Below are positions 32,680 to 40,317 of a stretch of DNA of 43,165 nucleotides, piece by piece. A program made the position numbers and the translations under genes. The notes beneath the pieces were generated by a model that saw only the letters and a program-made list of their open reading frames with translations, did no database searches and was not told the origin of the DNA. Position 1 is the first letter of the stretch; each line of letters begins with the position of its first letter. Source of the DNA: an uncultured Anaerolineaceae bacterium (lineage in GTDB: Bacteria > Chloroflexota > Anaerolineae > Anaerolineales > Anaerolineaceae); the NCBI GenBank assembly GCA_938020565.1, contig CALIHP010000073.1:1-43165 (forward strand), written 5' to 3'.

Positions 32680-32911
32680 AGCGAATCTGAAAAGAATCGA
32701 AGCGGTTTTCCGAACGGTCCTGGATGATCCGGAGCTGTTGATTGACGAAGCTTCTTCGCCGGAAACGGTCGCGGACTGGGATTCATTCGCGAATATTCAG
32801 CTTTTAGCGGCGGTCGAAGAGGCGTTCCAGATCAAGTTTACGGTTTCGGAGGCGGTCGAGCTGCGGACGGTTCTGGATATTCTTCGCGCGGTTGAGAGAA
32901 AAACGAGCTGA
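32672..32911 (+). CDS. Acyl carrier protein (phosphopantetheine-binding)
   Basis: This 79-residue ACP has the four-helix pattern with the attachment serine in ADWDSFANIQLLAAVEEAF; S is preceded by Asp and followed by helix II as in FkbJ-like carriers. Loop and helix III text (QIKFTVSEAVELRTVLDILRAV) completes it. It is not the fatty-acid AcpP type (which has 'DSLDTVELVM'). A holo-ACP synthase must supply phosphopantetheine from elsewhere. The start overlaps the methyltransferase end by 8 nt, implying coupled translation. It is the probable partner of the FkbH-like enzyme at 30135. Confidence 0.9.
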   Translation: MREANLKRIEAVFRTVLDDPELLIDEASSPETVADWDSFANIQLLAAVEEAFQIKFTVSEAVELRTVLDILRAVERKTS

Positions 32912-33022
32912 CCGCATACGAAAATAACTCCATAAACGGGAAAAGTCTCACTGGCCGTCGGGCTCGAAATTCGGTACGCTTATCCTGTTCGAAGTGTTTT
33001 CGGTTCGGGAAAAGGAGGCGCG

Positions 33023-33469
33023 ATGAAACTCAGGGAACGCGAGGCGGGAATACGGGAGGATATTCTCCTGCTTTCGGGATTCTTCGAGACGTTCGGGAAC
33101 CGCGGCATGTCCGGTATCACGCCGAAACAGCTCCGATTGTTGGAAACGATTGCTTCGTTTTCGGCGGACCGGCTGACGCTCTCGGCTTTGGCGGAGGCGG
33201 CGGGGAGCACCCGGCAGAATATCAAAAAGATGACGCTTCTCTTGGAAAGGGGCGGATGGATCCGAGTTCAGAAGGATGAAAGGGATCAACGAATCCTGCG
33301 GATCGGAATAACGGAGAGCGGAAGGAACGCAATCGCGCAGGCTTCTGCCCAGCGACTGGAGGACCTGGAGGAAGCCTTCGCCGGTCTGGACGAAAAAACG
33401 TTAAAGACGGTCGCGAAAGCGCTGGCGCGCGCGAAGAAAAATTGTCTGCGCGCGGGAGAGGAGGCGTGA
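33023..33469 (+). CDS. MarR family transcriptional regulator
   Basis: This 148-residue regulator has the MarR winged-helix: ITPKQLRLLETIASFSADRL, LSALAEAAGSTRQNIKKMTL (recognition helix) and LERGGWIRVQKDERDQRILR (wing), flanked by helices for dimerisation. It is chiefly dimeric and ligand-responsive in the family. Its start at 33023 follows AAAAGGAGG. It is separated from the ACP gene by 111 nt and from the ROK promoter by about 50 nt, so it looks like a lone gene; its target and ligand are not evident. Confidence 0.9.
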   Translation: MKLREREAGIREDILLLSGFFETFGNRGMSGITPKQLRLLETIASFSADRLTLSALAEAAGSTRQNIKKMTLLLERGGWIRVQKDERDQRILRIGITESGRNAIAQASAQRLEDLEEAFAGLDEKTLKTVAKALARAKKNCLRAGEEA

Positions 33470-33520
33470 AGCCGGAACGGCGCAGAATTGTTTTCGCTTA
33501 GTCTCATCTCTACAACTCGC

Positions 33521-33549
33521 TTGACAGCGCGCAGATAAACCGATAAACT
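33521..33549 (+). promoter_or_regulatory. Sigma-70-type promoter of the sugar operon
   Basis: TTGACA (33521-33526, perfect -35), a 17-bp spacer, then TAAACT (33544-33549). The predicted start lies near 33556, inside the operator below. This is the clearest promoter in the window. Confidence 0.8.
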
Positions 33550-33551
33550 CC

Positions 33552-33580
33552 ATTTAGTTAGTTCACCGGACTAACTAAAT
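33552..33580. promoter_or_regulatory. Palindromic operator for the ROK repressor
   Basis: ATTTAGTTAGT-tcaccgg-ACTAACTAAAT is a perfect inverted repeat with 11-bp arms and a 7-bp spacer, covering the predicted transcript start. Its form resembles XylR/ROK operators (TTAGTTwGTT...AACwAACTAA). Binding by the product of the next gene would block transcription of the whole operon. Confidence 0.8.
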
Positions 33581-33605
33581 CTGGCAGGATCGGAGGCGAT
33601 GCGGC

Positions 33606-34799
33606 ATGCTTCATCAGAAAAAGATACAGCTCAGCAATAAGAAATGTCTTTATCGAATGATTTCTGAGAATCCGGGAATCTCCCGCGCGGAGCTTGCCGT
33701 TGGAACGCATCTCAGCAAGACCACCGTCTCCTCCTTAGTCGAGCAGCTTATTCAGGACGAATACATCGTTGACGCAGGATGCAGCAAAAGGGGGATCCAG
33801 GGCAGAAGCCCAAACGACCTCCATGTTGACGCGGAAAGAAATTGCGTCGTTGTCTGCAACCTGCGGAAAAAGGTTCTCCAGCTGGCGGTCGTCTCGACGG
33901 CATACGAGGTCGAAACGATTATCGAAATTGCGCTGCCCGAAGGTTCCGTCGCCTTGACAGCAATTATCGCGCCGGTTCGCGAGTTTATTCTGGCTGAATC
34001 CGCGAATCGGCGGGTCGCCGGAGTCTGCATGATTATCCCCGGGATTATCGACAGCAAGCGCGAAGAGATTATTTCGGTCGTTCTTCCGGTTCGCGACGCG
34101 AAAGACCTGATCGGCGAATTCAGGCGGAATCTCAGCGATTTATATCCGGTCGCGATTTTTAATGATACGTCCTGCTTCGCGTATGCGGAAAACGCATTCG
34201 GCGATATCGGTTTTCATGATTATATCTATATTAATATCAACGAGGGCGTCGGCGCCAGCTTCGTTCAGGACGGCAATCTCGTTACCGGCGCGTCGGGGAT
34301 GGGGACGCAGTTCGGACATCTTTCGATCCGCAGGGACGGTGTCCCTTGCGTCTGCGGCAACCATGGCTGTCTGGAAAATTATATCGGGGAGAGCGTCCTG
34401 AAGTCCAGGATCATTGAACTCGGAATTCTCGGCGAATTCGCCAATCCGGAGCGCATTCTTTTCAAGGATGTCGGCCGTGTTGCCGAAGCTGGGTCGGAAG
34501 GCGCTTTAAAGCTGATCACGACGCTCGCGGAAGACCTGAGCTACGGGTTGGGAAATTTGCTGACGTTATTTCATCTGGAAAAAGTCGTGATTGGCGGGAT
34601 GGGACGGAACCTCGGGAAGCTCTACCTTGACGAAGTCCGGCGGCAGGTCAGGCTTTTCGGTTTCCGTCATTTCACCCAGCTCGTCGATATCGAGTTCACC
34701 AGGCTGAACGAAGACGCACTTTTTACCGGCGCGGCCAAATATTATATGGATCAGTGCTACGAGTTTAACGGAGTCCCGGAGGGCGGGCTCTATATCTGA
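33606..34799 (+). CDS. ROK family transcriptional repressor
   Basis: This 397-residue XylR/NagC-type regulator combines an N-terminal winged helix (residues about 10-70; NPGISRAELAVGTHLSKTTV) with a C-terminal sugar-kinase-like ROK domain. The latter keeps the zinc motif C248-V-C250-G-N-H-G-C255-L-E (CxCGxxGCxE), ININEGVGASFVQ and GHLSIRRDG, but not the glucokinase catalytic DIGGT. The sugar or sugar phosphate of the operon is expected to release it from the operator 26 nt upstream of its start. ATG 33606 follows GGAGG at 9 nt. It heads a seven-gene operon of import and catabolism, so autoregulation is likely. Confidence 0.93.
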   Translation: MLHQKKIQLSNKKCLYRMISENPGISRAELAVGTHLSKTTVSSLVEQLIQDEYIVDAGCSKRGIQGRSPNDLHVDAERNCVVVCNLRKKVLQLAVVSTAYEVETIIEIALPEGSVALTAIIAPVREFILAESANRRVAGVCMIIPGIIDSKREEIISVVLPVRDAKDLIGEFRRNLSDLYPVAIFNDTSCFAYAENAFGDIGFHDYIYININEGVGASFVQDGNLVTGASGMGTQFGHLSIRRDGVPCVCGNHGCLENYIGESVLKSRIIELGILGEFANPERILFKDVGRVAEAGSEGALKLITTLAEDLSYGLGNLLTLFHLEKVVIGGMGRNLGKLYLDEVRRQVRLFGFRHFTQLVDIEFTRLNEDALFTGAAKYYMDQCYEFNGVPEGGLYI

Positions 34800-34825
34800 G
34801 TTCAGGATTAAATCAGGAGCAAATC

Positions 34826-35638
34826 ATGGATCGAATTATCGCGGTTAACTCAAATACGTATCATGGCTACAGCGTCGAAGACGCGCTCAGGGGAATTTCA
34901 GCCGCCGGGTTCCGCTACGTCGAACTTACTGCGACGAAGGGCTGGACCGAACACGTTTTCCCGACACACTCATTCGCTTCCCTGATCCGAGTGAAAAAGC
35001 TGATGGCGGAGCTTGGGCTGACCCCGTTTGCGCTGAGCGGGCACTGCAACCTGATGGATCCGGAGCGGATCCAGGACTTTATCCTGAATATCGAGCTGGC
35101 GGCTTTTTTGGGCTCCGATTATATCGTTTCTTCCGTCGGCGAGGCGCATCTCGAAGATAAGAATAAAGAAGACCTCGGCGGGATTACCGAAAATATCGTT
35201 CGTCTTCTCCCCTGCCTGCGCGCGCATGGAATCAAGCTGGTCCTCGAAACTCACGGGGACCATTCGACCGCTGGAATTCTAAAGGAGATCGTCGGCCGCG
35301 TCGGATCGGATCTCGTCGCGATCAACTACGATACGGCGAACGTTATCTATTACGCGGGCGTCCTTCCCGAAGTCGACATGCTGGACGCGATCGACCAGAT
35401 CGCCTACCTTCACCTGAAAGATAAAATCGGCGGGGTTAAAGAATGGAATTTTCCGGCGTTGGGAAAGGGCGTTGTTAACTTTCCCGCGATCTTCAGCAAT
35501 CTCAGCGCGGCGAAGAATTCCAGCCCGTTCAGTATTGAGCTGGAATTCACGCCGGAGGGAGCGGGGTCGCTCGAGGCCGTCAACGAAGCCGTTCGGACTT
35601 CGGCGGCGTACCTGAAAAGCCATGGATTCGTGTTGTAA
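34826..35638 (+). CDS. Sugar phosphate isomerase/epimerase (TIM barrel) 1
   Basis: This 270-residue protein belongs to the xylose-isomerase-like AP_endonuc_2 barrel family. Conserved elements are GFRYVELTATKGW, LVLETHGDHST (metal-binding Glu-His region), VAINYDTANVIYY (Asp ligand), IAYLHLKDK (His ligand) and FSIELEFTP (Glu ligand). The family isomerises or epimerises sugars and polyol derivatives with a divalent metal. The substrate is not specified by the sequence; partners (a Gfo/Idh dehydrogenase and a second isomerase) point to oxidation followed by isomerisation of the imported sugar. The gene follows the repressor by 26 nt. Confidence 0.87.
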   Translation: MDRIIAVNSNTYHGYSVEDALRGISAAGFRYVELTATKGWTEHVFPTHSFASLIRVKKLMAELGLTPFALSGHCNLMDPERIQDFILNIELAAFLGSDYIVSSVGEAHLEDKNKEDLGGITENIVRLLPCLRAHGIKLVLETHGDHSTAGILKEIVGRVGSDLVAINYDTANVIYYAGVLPEVDMLDAIDQIAYLHLKDKIGGVKEWNFPALGKGVVNFPAIFSNLSAAKNSSPFSIELEFTPEGAGSLEAVNEAVRTSAAYLKSHGFVL

Positions 35639-35653
35639 CGCCTTTTCGGCGTT
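35637..35653 (+). other. Hairpin before binding-protein gene
   Basis: AACGCC-ttttc-GGCGTT is a perfect 6-bp stem starting at the stop codon of the first isomerase gene. A second, weaker hairpin (TCCGT/ACGGA, 35661-35682) follows. They may stabilise the 5' end of a processed binding-protein mRNA. Confidence 0.4.
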
Positions 35654-35704
35654 GCTATCCTCCGTCCCGGTTTCGGAACGGAAAAATTTGAGGAGTAAAA
35701 AAGG

Positions 35705-36697
35705 ATGAAAAATCGTAAATTAGCAGTTGTCGGCGTTGTTTTCGTTTTATTGGCTTTGGTTCTGACCGCCTGGCAGAGCGAAAAGCCAAAGAAAGACGCC
35801 TATACGTTCGGTTATATCGCTTATGACATGACCGATATCTGGAACGAGTATTCCGCGCGTGCGTTCGAATTCGCCGCAACGAAAGCCGACGTCGAAGTCA
35901 AGACCGTCGTCCTCGACTCGAAGAACAGCCTCGAGGAGTCGGTGACCGCGATGGAATCGCTGATTCAGCAGGGCGTCGACGGGATTTCGATTTTCCCGAT
36001 CTCGAACGAACAGGGCGCGCAGCTGGTCAAAATCGCCAACGAAGCCGATATCCCGGTCACCGTTGAAAACTTCGCGATGGAAGTTGACGATCCGGGCGAC
36101 TATATCGCTTCGGTCGCCTGCGAATATGACGATATTGGCTACGCCGCGATTAAGTACATCGCCGAGCAGAAACCGGGCGCGAAGGTATTCTTCTGCGCCG
36201 GGCAGGAAGGAGCAGGCGTTTACGAAAAGTATCAGGAAGGCGTCGACCGCGGACTCGCTGAATTCGGCGATCAGGTCGAAATCGTCGCCACGCTGCATGG
36301 CGACTGGCTGACCGATAAGGCGTATAACGTTACGACGGACCTGATCTCCTCGGGGACGGAATTCGATTATATTTTCGCCAATAACGGAATGATGGCGCAG
36401 GGCTGTTACCGCGCGCTCGAAGACGCGGGGCTTAAGGATATTCCGATCGTTTCGACCGGCGGTTCACCGGACGATTATAAAATGCTGCAGGAAGGCATCG
36501 AGGCCGCGAACATGACCGCGCCGGTTTCGATCCAGGGCGTCAAAACGTTCAAGAACCTGTACGACTTTGTCGTCGACGGCGTCAAGGGCGAAAAGTTCAC
36601 GGCGCTTCCGATCGTCCCGGTTTCGGCGGATAAGCTCGATGAGTTCATCGCCTGGGACGACTATGAAGGCGCGTACAATTTCGTTTACGGAAAATAG
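35705..36697 (+). CDS. Sugar ABC transporter substrate-binding protein
   Basis: This 330-residue protein belongs to the periplasmic-binding protein type 1 (RbsB-like, Peripla_BP_4) family. It has an N-terminal signal segment and the two-lobe text YTFGYIAYDMTDIWNEYSARA, QQGVDGISIFPISNEQGAQL, ANEADIPVTVENFA and FANNGMMAQGCYRALEDAGL. The expected lipobox Cys is missing: the sequence reads LVLTAWQSE where LTAC would be normal (codon TGG at 35771-35773). As written it would be a secreted or uncleaved membrane-anchored protein. It captures the sugar for the ATPase at 36823 and permease at 38341. ATG 35705 follows GAGGAG. Confidence 0.92.
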   Translation: MKNRKLAVVGVVFVLLALVLTAWQSEKPKKDAYTFGYIAYDMTDIWNEYSARAFEFAATKADVEVKTVVLDSKNSLEESVTAMESLIQQGVDGISIFPISNEQGAQLVKIANEADIPVTVENFAMEVDDPGDYIASVACEYDDIGYAAIKYIAEQKPGAKVFFCAGQEGAGVYEKYQEGVDRGLAEFGDQVEIVATLHGDWLTDKAYNVTTDLISSGTEFDYIFANNGMMAQGCYRALEDAGLKDIPIVSTGGSPDDYKMLQEGIEAANMTAPVSIQGVKTFKNLYDFVVDGVKGEKFTALPIVPVSADKLDEFIAWDDYEGAYNFVYGK

Positions 36698-36747
36698 GAA
36701 CGTCTGTCTGTCGGCGGAATGAGCCGGCTCCATCAAACAGTTAGCTG

Positions 36748-36786
36748 AAGGGCTGCCGCCGTCGTACGCCGATATCGGCGGCCCTT
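36748..36786 (+). promoter_or_regulatory. Attenuator-like hairpin between binding-protein and ATPase genes
   Basis: AAGGGC-(tgc)-CGCCG pairs with CGGCG-GCCCTT, an 11-bp GC-rich stem with a 3-nt bulge, followed by only a weak T stretch (CTCTAT). Such hairpins typically reduce read-through so the binding protein is made in excess over the membrane parts. Confidence 0.5.
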
Positions 36787-36822
36787 CTCTATCAGGCAAA
36801 GCTGAAAGTTCGAGAGGTTCGC

Positions 36823-38337
36823 GTGGAAGAAAAAAGGTTGGAGAAGCCTGTTATTCTGGAAATGGCGGGAATTCGAAAGGAATTCTCGGGCGTGTCCGCG
36901 TTGTCGGGGATCACGTTTGATCTGCGCGAGGGGGAGATCCATTGTCTCGTCGGGGAGAACGGCGCCGGGAAATCCACGCTGATGAAAGTCCTGAGCGGCG
37001 CGTATACGCCCGACGGCGGGCAGATTCGCTTATTCGGCGAGACGTTCGATTCGCTGACCCCGACGCTATCGAAAGAGCGTGGAATTAATATCATCTATCA
37101 GGAAAACGACCTGGTCCCGACGATGAATGTCGTGGAAAATATCTTTGTCGGGAACGAACTCGTAAATTCGTTCGGCTTCGTCAGGTTCGATGAGATGCTC
37201 GCGCGGACCAGGGCGCAGATGACAGATCTGGGCGTCGAGCTTGACCTGACCTCGCCGGTTGAGAGCCTGTCCGTCGCCGACCAGCAGTTCGTCAAGATTC
37301 TGAAAGCGCTGTCAACCGAACCGAAGATCCTGATCATGGATGAGCCGACCTCGATGTTCAACGTTCGCGATGCGCATAAGGTTTTAGCGCTGACCGAGGC
37401 GGTCGCGGCCCGCGGGATTGGAATTATCTACATCTCGCATTTTCTCGAAGAAGTCCGCCGGATCGCCGATCGAATTACCGTGATCCGCGACGGCTGCGTC
37501 GTGAATACGTACGAAAATCCGGGCCGGGATATCGCGCTGACGAAGCTGACGCGCGACATGGTCGGGCGTCCGGTCGAGACGTTCTACGAAAAAGAGCGGC
37601 ATGAAATCGGCGGCGTGATGCTCGAGGTGCGCGGCCTGAAAATAAAAAAAGACTCGCCGTCGATCGATTTTACCGTTCGTCAGGGCGAAATCCTTGGATT
37701 TTCGGGAATGGTCGGATCGGGGCGGACCGAGATCGTCCGCGCGCTGACCGGGGCCGACCCGAAATACAGCGGGGATATTTATATTCATGGTAAAGCGGTC
37801 GAGATTCACAGTCCCGAGGACAGTATCCGCGCCGGCTTCGCGCATATTACGGAAGATCGCCAGAAGCTTGGACTCATGCTGGGAATCAGCGTACTGGAAA
37901 ACGCGGCGATCGTCGGTCTCAGGGAAAGAATCAGGGGCTTTTTTATCAATTTAGCGAAATTACCGCCTTATTTCGAAGGACTTTTCCGCGATCTTCGCGT
38001 TAAGACGCCTTCGCTCTGGACGGAGGCAATTTATCTTTCCGGCGGGAACCAGCAGAAGGTCGTTCTGGCGAAATGGCTTTTCGCGGATCAGGAGATTTAC
38101 ATTTTCGACGAACCGACGCGCGGGATCGACGTCAACGCGAAGGCTGAATTCTATAAGCAGATGTCGAATCTGACCCGGCAGGGCAAATGCATCATCATGA
38201 TCAGTTCGGACATGCCGGAGCTGATTTCGATGAGCGATCGGGTGCTGGTTATTCGCGACGGGAAAATTCATGGCGAGCTGCGGGATGGTGAAATCACTGA
38301 GCATATGATTCTTGAAATGGCGTTAGGAGTGAAATAA
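36823..38337 (+). CDS. Sugar ABC transporter ATP-binding protein (RbsA/MglA type)
   Basis: This 504-residue subunit has two fused ATPase domains. NBD1: Walker A GENGAGKST (44-52), signature LSVADQQ, Walker B ILIMDEPTS. NBD2 has the degenerate Walker A GMVGSGRTEI usual in this family, signature LSGGNQQKV and Walker B IYIFDEPTRGID. It energises uptake through the permease at 38341. The start is GTG at 36823 after CGAGAGG; the upstream spacer holds the attenuator. The next gene starts 3 nt after the stop. Confidence 0.95.
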   Translation: MEEKRLEKPVILEMAGIRKEFSGVSALSGITFDLREGEIHCLVGENGAGKSTLMKVLSGAYTPDGGQIRLFGETFDSLTPTLSKERGINIIYQENDLVPTMNVVENIFVGNELVNSFGFVRFDEMLARTRAQMTDLGVELDLTSPVESLSVADQQFVKILKALSTEPKILIMDEPTSMFNVRDAHKVLALTEAVAARGIGIIYISHFLEEVRRIADRITVIRDGCVVNTYENPGRDIALTKLTRDMVGRPVETFYEKERHEIGGVMLEVRGLKIKKDSPSIDFTVRQGEILGFSGMVGSGRTEIVRALTGADPKYSGDIYIHGKAVEIHSPEDSIRAGFAHITEDRQKLGLMLGISVLENAAIVGLRERIRGFFINLAKLPPYFEGLFRDLRVKTPSLWTEAIYLSGGNQQKVVLAKWLFADQEIYIFDEPTRGIDVNAKAEFYKQMSNLTRQGKCIIMISSDMPELISMSDRVLVIRDGKIHGELRDGEITEHMILEMALGVK

Positions 38338-38340
38338 AGT

Positions 38341-39282
38341 ATGGAAGTCCGGAAGATATTTAAAGACCAGCGCGCCCTGCTGGCTCTGGTGATCCTGATC
38401 ATTATCGGCGTCGTTTCGACGATCAACCCGAAATTCATCGGAATTAAAAACCTGATCACGATCTTTCAGCAAATTTCCGTGATCGGGATTCTGACGATGG
38501 CGATGAGCGTGCTCCTGATCGGCGGGGGAATCGACCTCTCGATCGGAAATATCATGGCGTTATCCGGCGTCGTTATGGCGCGAATGATCGGCGGCGGGCA
38601 GAGCGTCCTGACCGCGACGGCGGCCGGGGTCGTGGTTGGGGTCCTTTGCGGCTTCCTGAACGGTGCGATTATTTCGAAGAGCAAAGCGATCCCGCTGATT
38701 ATCTCGTTAGGGACGAGCCAGATTTTTTACGGACTTTCGCTGACGATTTCCGGCGGGCGGATCCTGAGCTTTAACGGAGCGTTCAACGCGATCGGAAAAA
38801 CGAAGCTTTTCGGCGTCTTTCCGGTGATGCTGCTGTTCCTGATCTTCATGGTCCTGCTTTCGTTTGTGCTGATGAATAGGACGAAGTTCGGGCGGCGGAT
38901 CGTCGCGATCGGCGGAAACGAGAAGAACGCCTTTCTTTCCGGGATTAACGTTGACCGATATAAAATCATGATCTATTCGATCGCCGGTTTTTATTGTTCG
39001 GTCGCGGCGGTTATTTTCTCCTCTCGGATCGACTCGATTACCGCGAACGCCGGGATAGGGTACGAAACGAGCGCGCTGACGGCGGCGATTATCGGCGGAG
39101 TGACCTTCGACGGCGGGAAGGGAACGGTATTCGGCGCGTTCCTCGGCTGCGTCCTGATGGGCGTTATCAGCAACGCGATGAATATATTGAAGGTTAACTC
39201 ATACGTTCAGACGATTATTACCGGTCTGATCATCGTTGTCGCCGTCGTTCTCAGCAACGTCAACAATATTCGCAGGAAATAA
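38341..39282 (+). CDS. Sugar ABC transporter permease (RbsC type)
   Basis: This 313-residue membrane protein of the BPD_transp_2 family has eight or more hydrophobic segments, with GGGIDLSIGNIMALSGVVMA, IISLGTSQIFYGLSLTISGG, the coupling motif FGRRIVAIGGNEKNAFLSGI and ETSALTAAIIGGVTFDGGKG. It forms a homodimer in the family. The start at 38341 follows TAGGAGTGA inside the preceding gene, implying translational coupling. It carries the substrate delivered by the binding protein at 35705. Confidence 0.95.
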   Translation: MEVRKIFKDQRALLALVILIIIGVVSTINPKFIGIKNLITIFQQISVIGILTMAMSVLLIGGGIDLSIGNIMALSGVVMARMIGGGQSVLTATAAGVVVGVLCGFLNGAIISKSKAIPLIISLGTSQIFYGLSLTISGGRILSFNGAFNAIGKTKLFGVFPVMLLFLIFMVLLSFVLMNRTKFGRRIVAIGGNEKNAFLSGINVDRYKIMIYSIAGFYCSVAAVIFSSRIDSITANAGIGYETSALTAAIIGGVTFDGGKGTVFGAFLGCVLMGVISNAMNILKVNSYVQTIITGLIIVVAVVLSNVNNIRRK

Positions 39283-39297
39283 GGAGGAAAGGCTGAC

Positions 39298-40317
39298 ATG
39301 GTAAAAATAGCGATTATCGGCGCTGGTTTCATGGGCCAGACGCACGCAGCGGCGTACGGGGAAATTGAGAATGCGAAGCTGACGGCGATCTGCGACCGGT
39401 CGCAGGAGGGCCGCGAAGCGTTCGCGGAAAAATTCGGCTGTCCCGCGTTTACGGATTTTGAGACGATGTTGGCGGGGGCTGAATTCGACGTCGTCGATAT
39501 CTGCCTGCCGACGTTTCTGCATGAGGAATATGTCGGTCTGGCGGCGCGGGCGAAGAAGGATATTTTCTGTGAAAAGCCGTTTACGCTGAGCGTTGCTTCG
39601 CTGGACCGCATGCTCGAGATCGTCCGGGAGAATCAGGTCAGGCTCTTCGTTGGTCAGGTCCTGCATTTCTGGCAGGAGTACGTCCTGGCGAAGCGGATGA
39701 TCGACGATGGCGAGCTGGGGGAAATTCGCTATGCCTACGCCGCCCGCCTCTCGGAACATCCGAACTGGGGCGACTGGTACCGGCGTCCGGAGAACAGCGG
39801 CGGCGGCCTTTTCGATCTGCACCTGCATGACGTTGATTTCATGATCTGGACGTTCGGGGAGGTCGAGAGCGTCTACGCGGTCGGGAAAAAGAACGCATCC
39901 GGCTGCTGGAACTATGTCAGCAGTATCCTTAACTTCCGGAACGGGGCCTCGGCGACGGTTCAGGGGGTTATCGAAATGGAAAAAGGGTACCCGTTTACGA
40001 TGGAGCTCCGGCTTGTCGGGTCGGAAAAGACGTTTGATTATGTGATGCGGACCGGGGATAATCTCCGGAGCCGGGATTCCGCGCTTCGGGTAACGCGGAT
40101 TTATGACGATGGAGCTGTAACCGTTCCGTCGCTGGAAGCGAGGGACGCGTATACGGTCGAGCTTGAGGATTTTGTCGGCTGCGTCGCGGAAAACCGGGAA
40201 TCCGGATGGGTCCGGAACGAGGACGTCCGGAAAGTCCTCTGCACGATCGAAGCGCTGCGGCTGTCGCTGGAAAGCGGGGAGAAGGTTCCCGTGAATTACG
40301 GAAGGCGGAAAGGATGA
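39298..40317 (+). CDS. Gfo/Idh/MocA family NAD(P)-dependent oxidoreductase
   Basis: This 339-residue dehydrogenase has the Rossmann motif IAIIGAGFMGQTHAAAYGEI at its start, DICLPTFLHEEY, and the family lysine in CEKPFTLS. The C-terminal alpha/beta domain has SGGGLFDLHLHDVDFMIWTF, including the His near the substrate. It probably oxidises the imported sugar or inositol at one hydroxyl; inositol 2-dehydrogenase and 1,5-anhydro-sugar reductase are both of this family, and the sequence does not decide. ATG 39298 follows AAGGAGG. It overlaps the next gene by 4 nt (ATGA). Confidence 0.92.
   Translation: MVKIAIIGAGFMGQTHAAAYGEIENAKLTAICDRSQEGREAFAEKFGCPAFTDFETMLAGAEFDVVDICLPTFLHEEYVGLAARAKKDIFCEKPFTLSVASLDRMLEIVRENQVRLFVGQVLHFWQEYVLAKRMIDDGELGEIRYAYAARLSEHPNWGDWYRRPENSGGGLFDLHLHDVDFMIWTFGEVESVYAVGKKNASGCWNYVSSILNFRNGASATVQGVIEMEKGYPFTMELRLVGSEKTFDYVMRTGDNLRSRDSALRVTRIYDDGAVTVPSLEARDAYTVELEDFVGCVAENRESGWVRNEDVRKVLCTIEALRLSLESGEKVPVNYGRRKG

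Noticed and set aside
40206..40313. Upstream extension of the second isomerase
   Set aside because: It overlaps the dehydrogenase C terminus and the ATG at 40314 with GGAAAGG gives a family-normal start.
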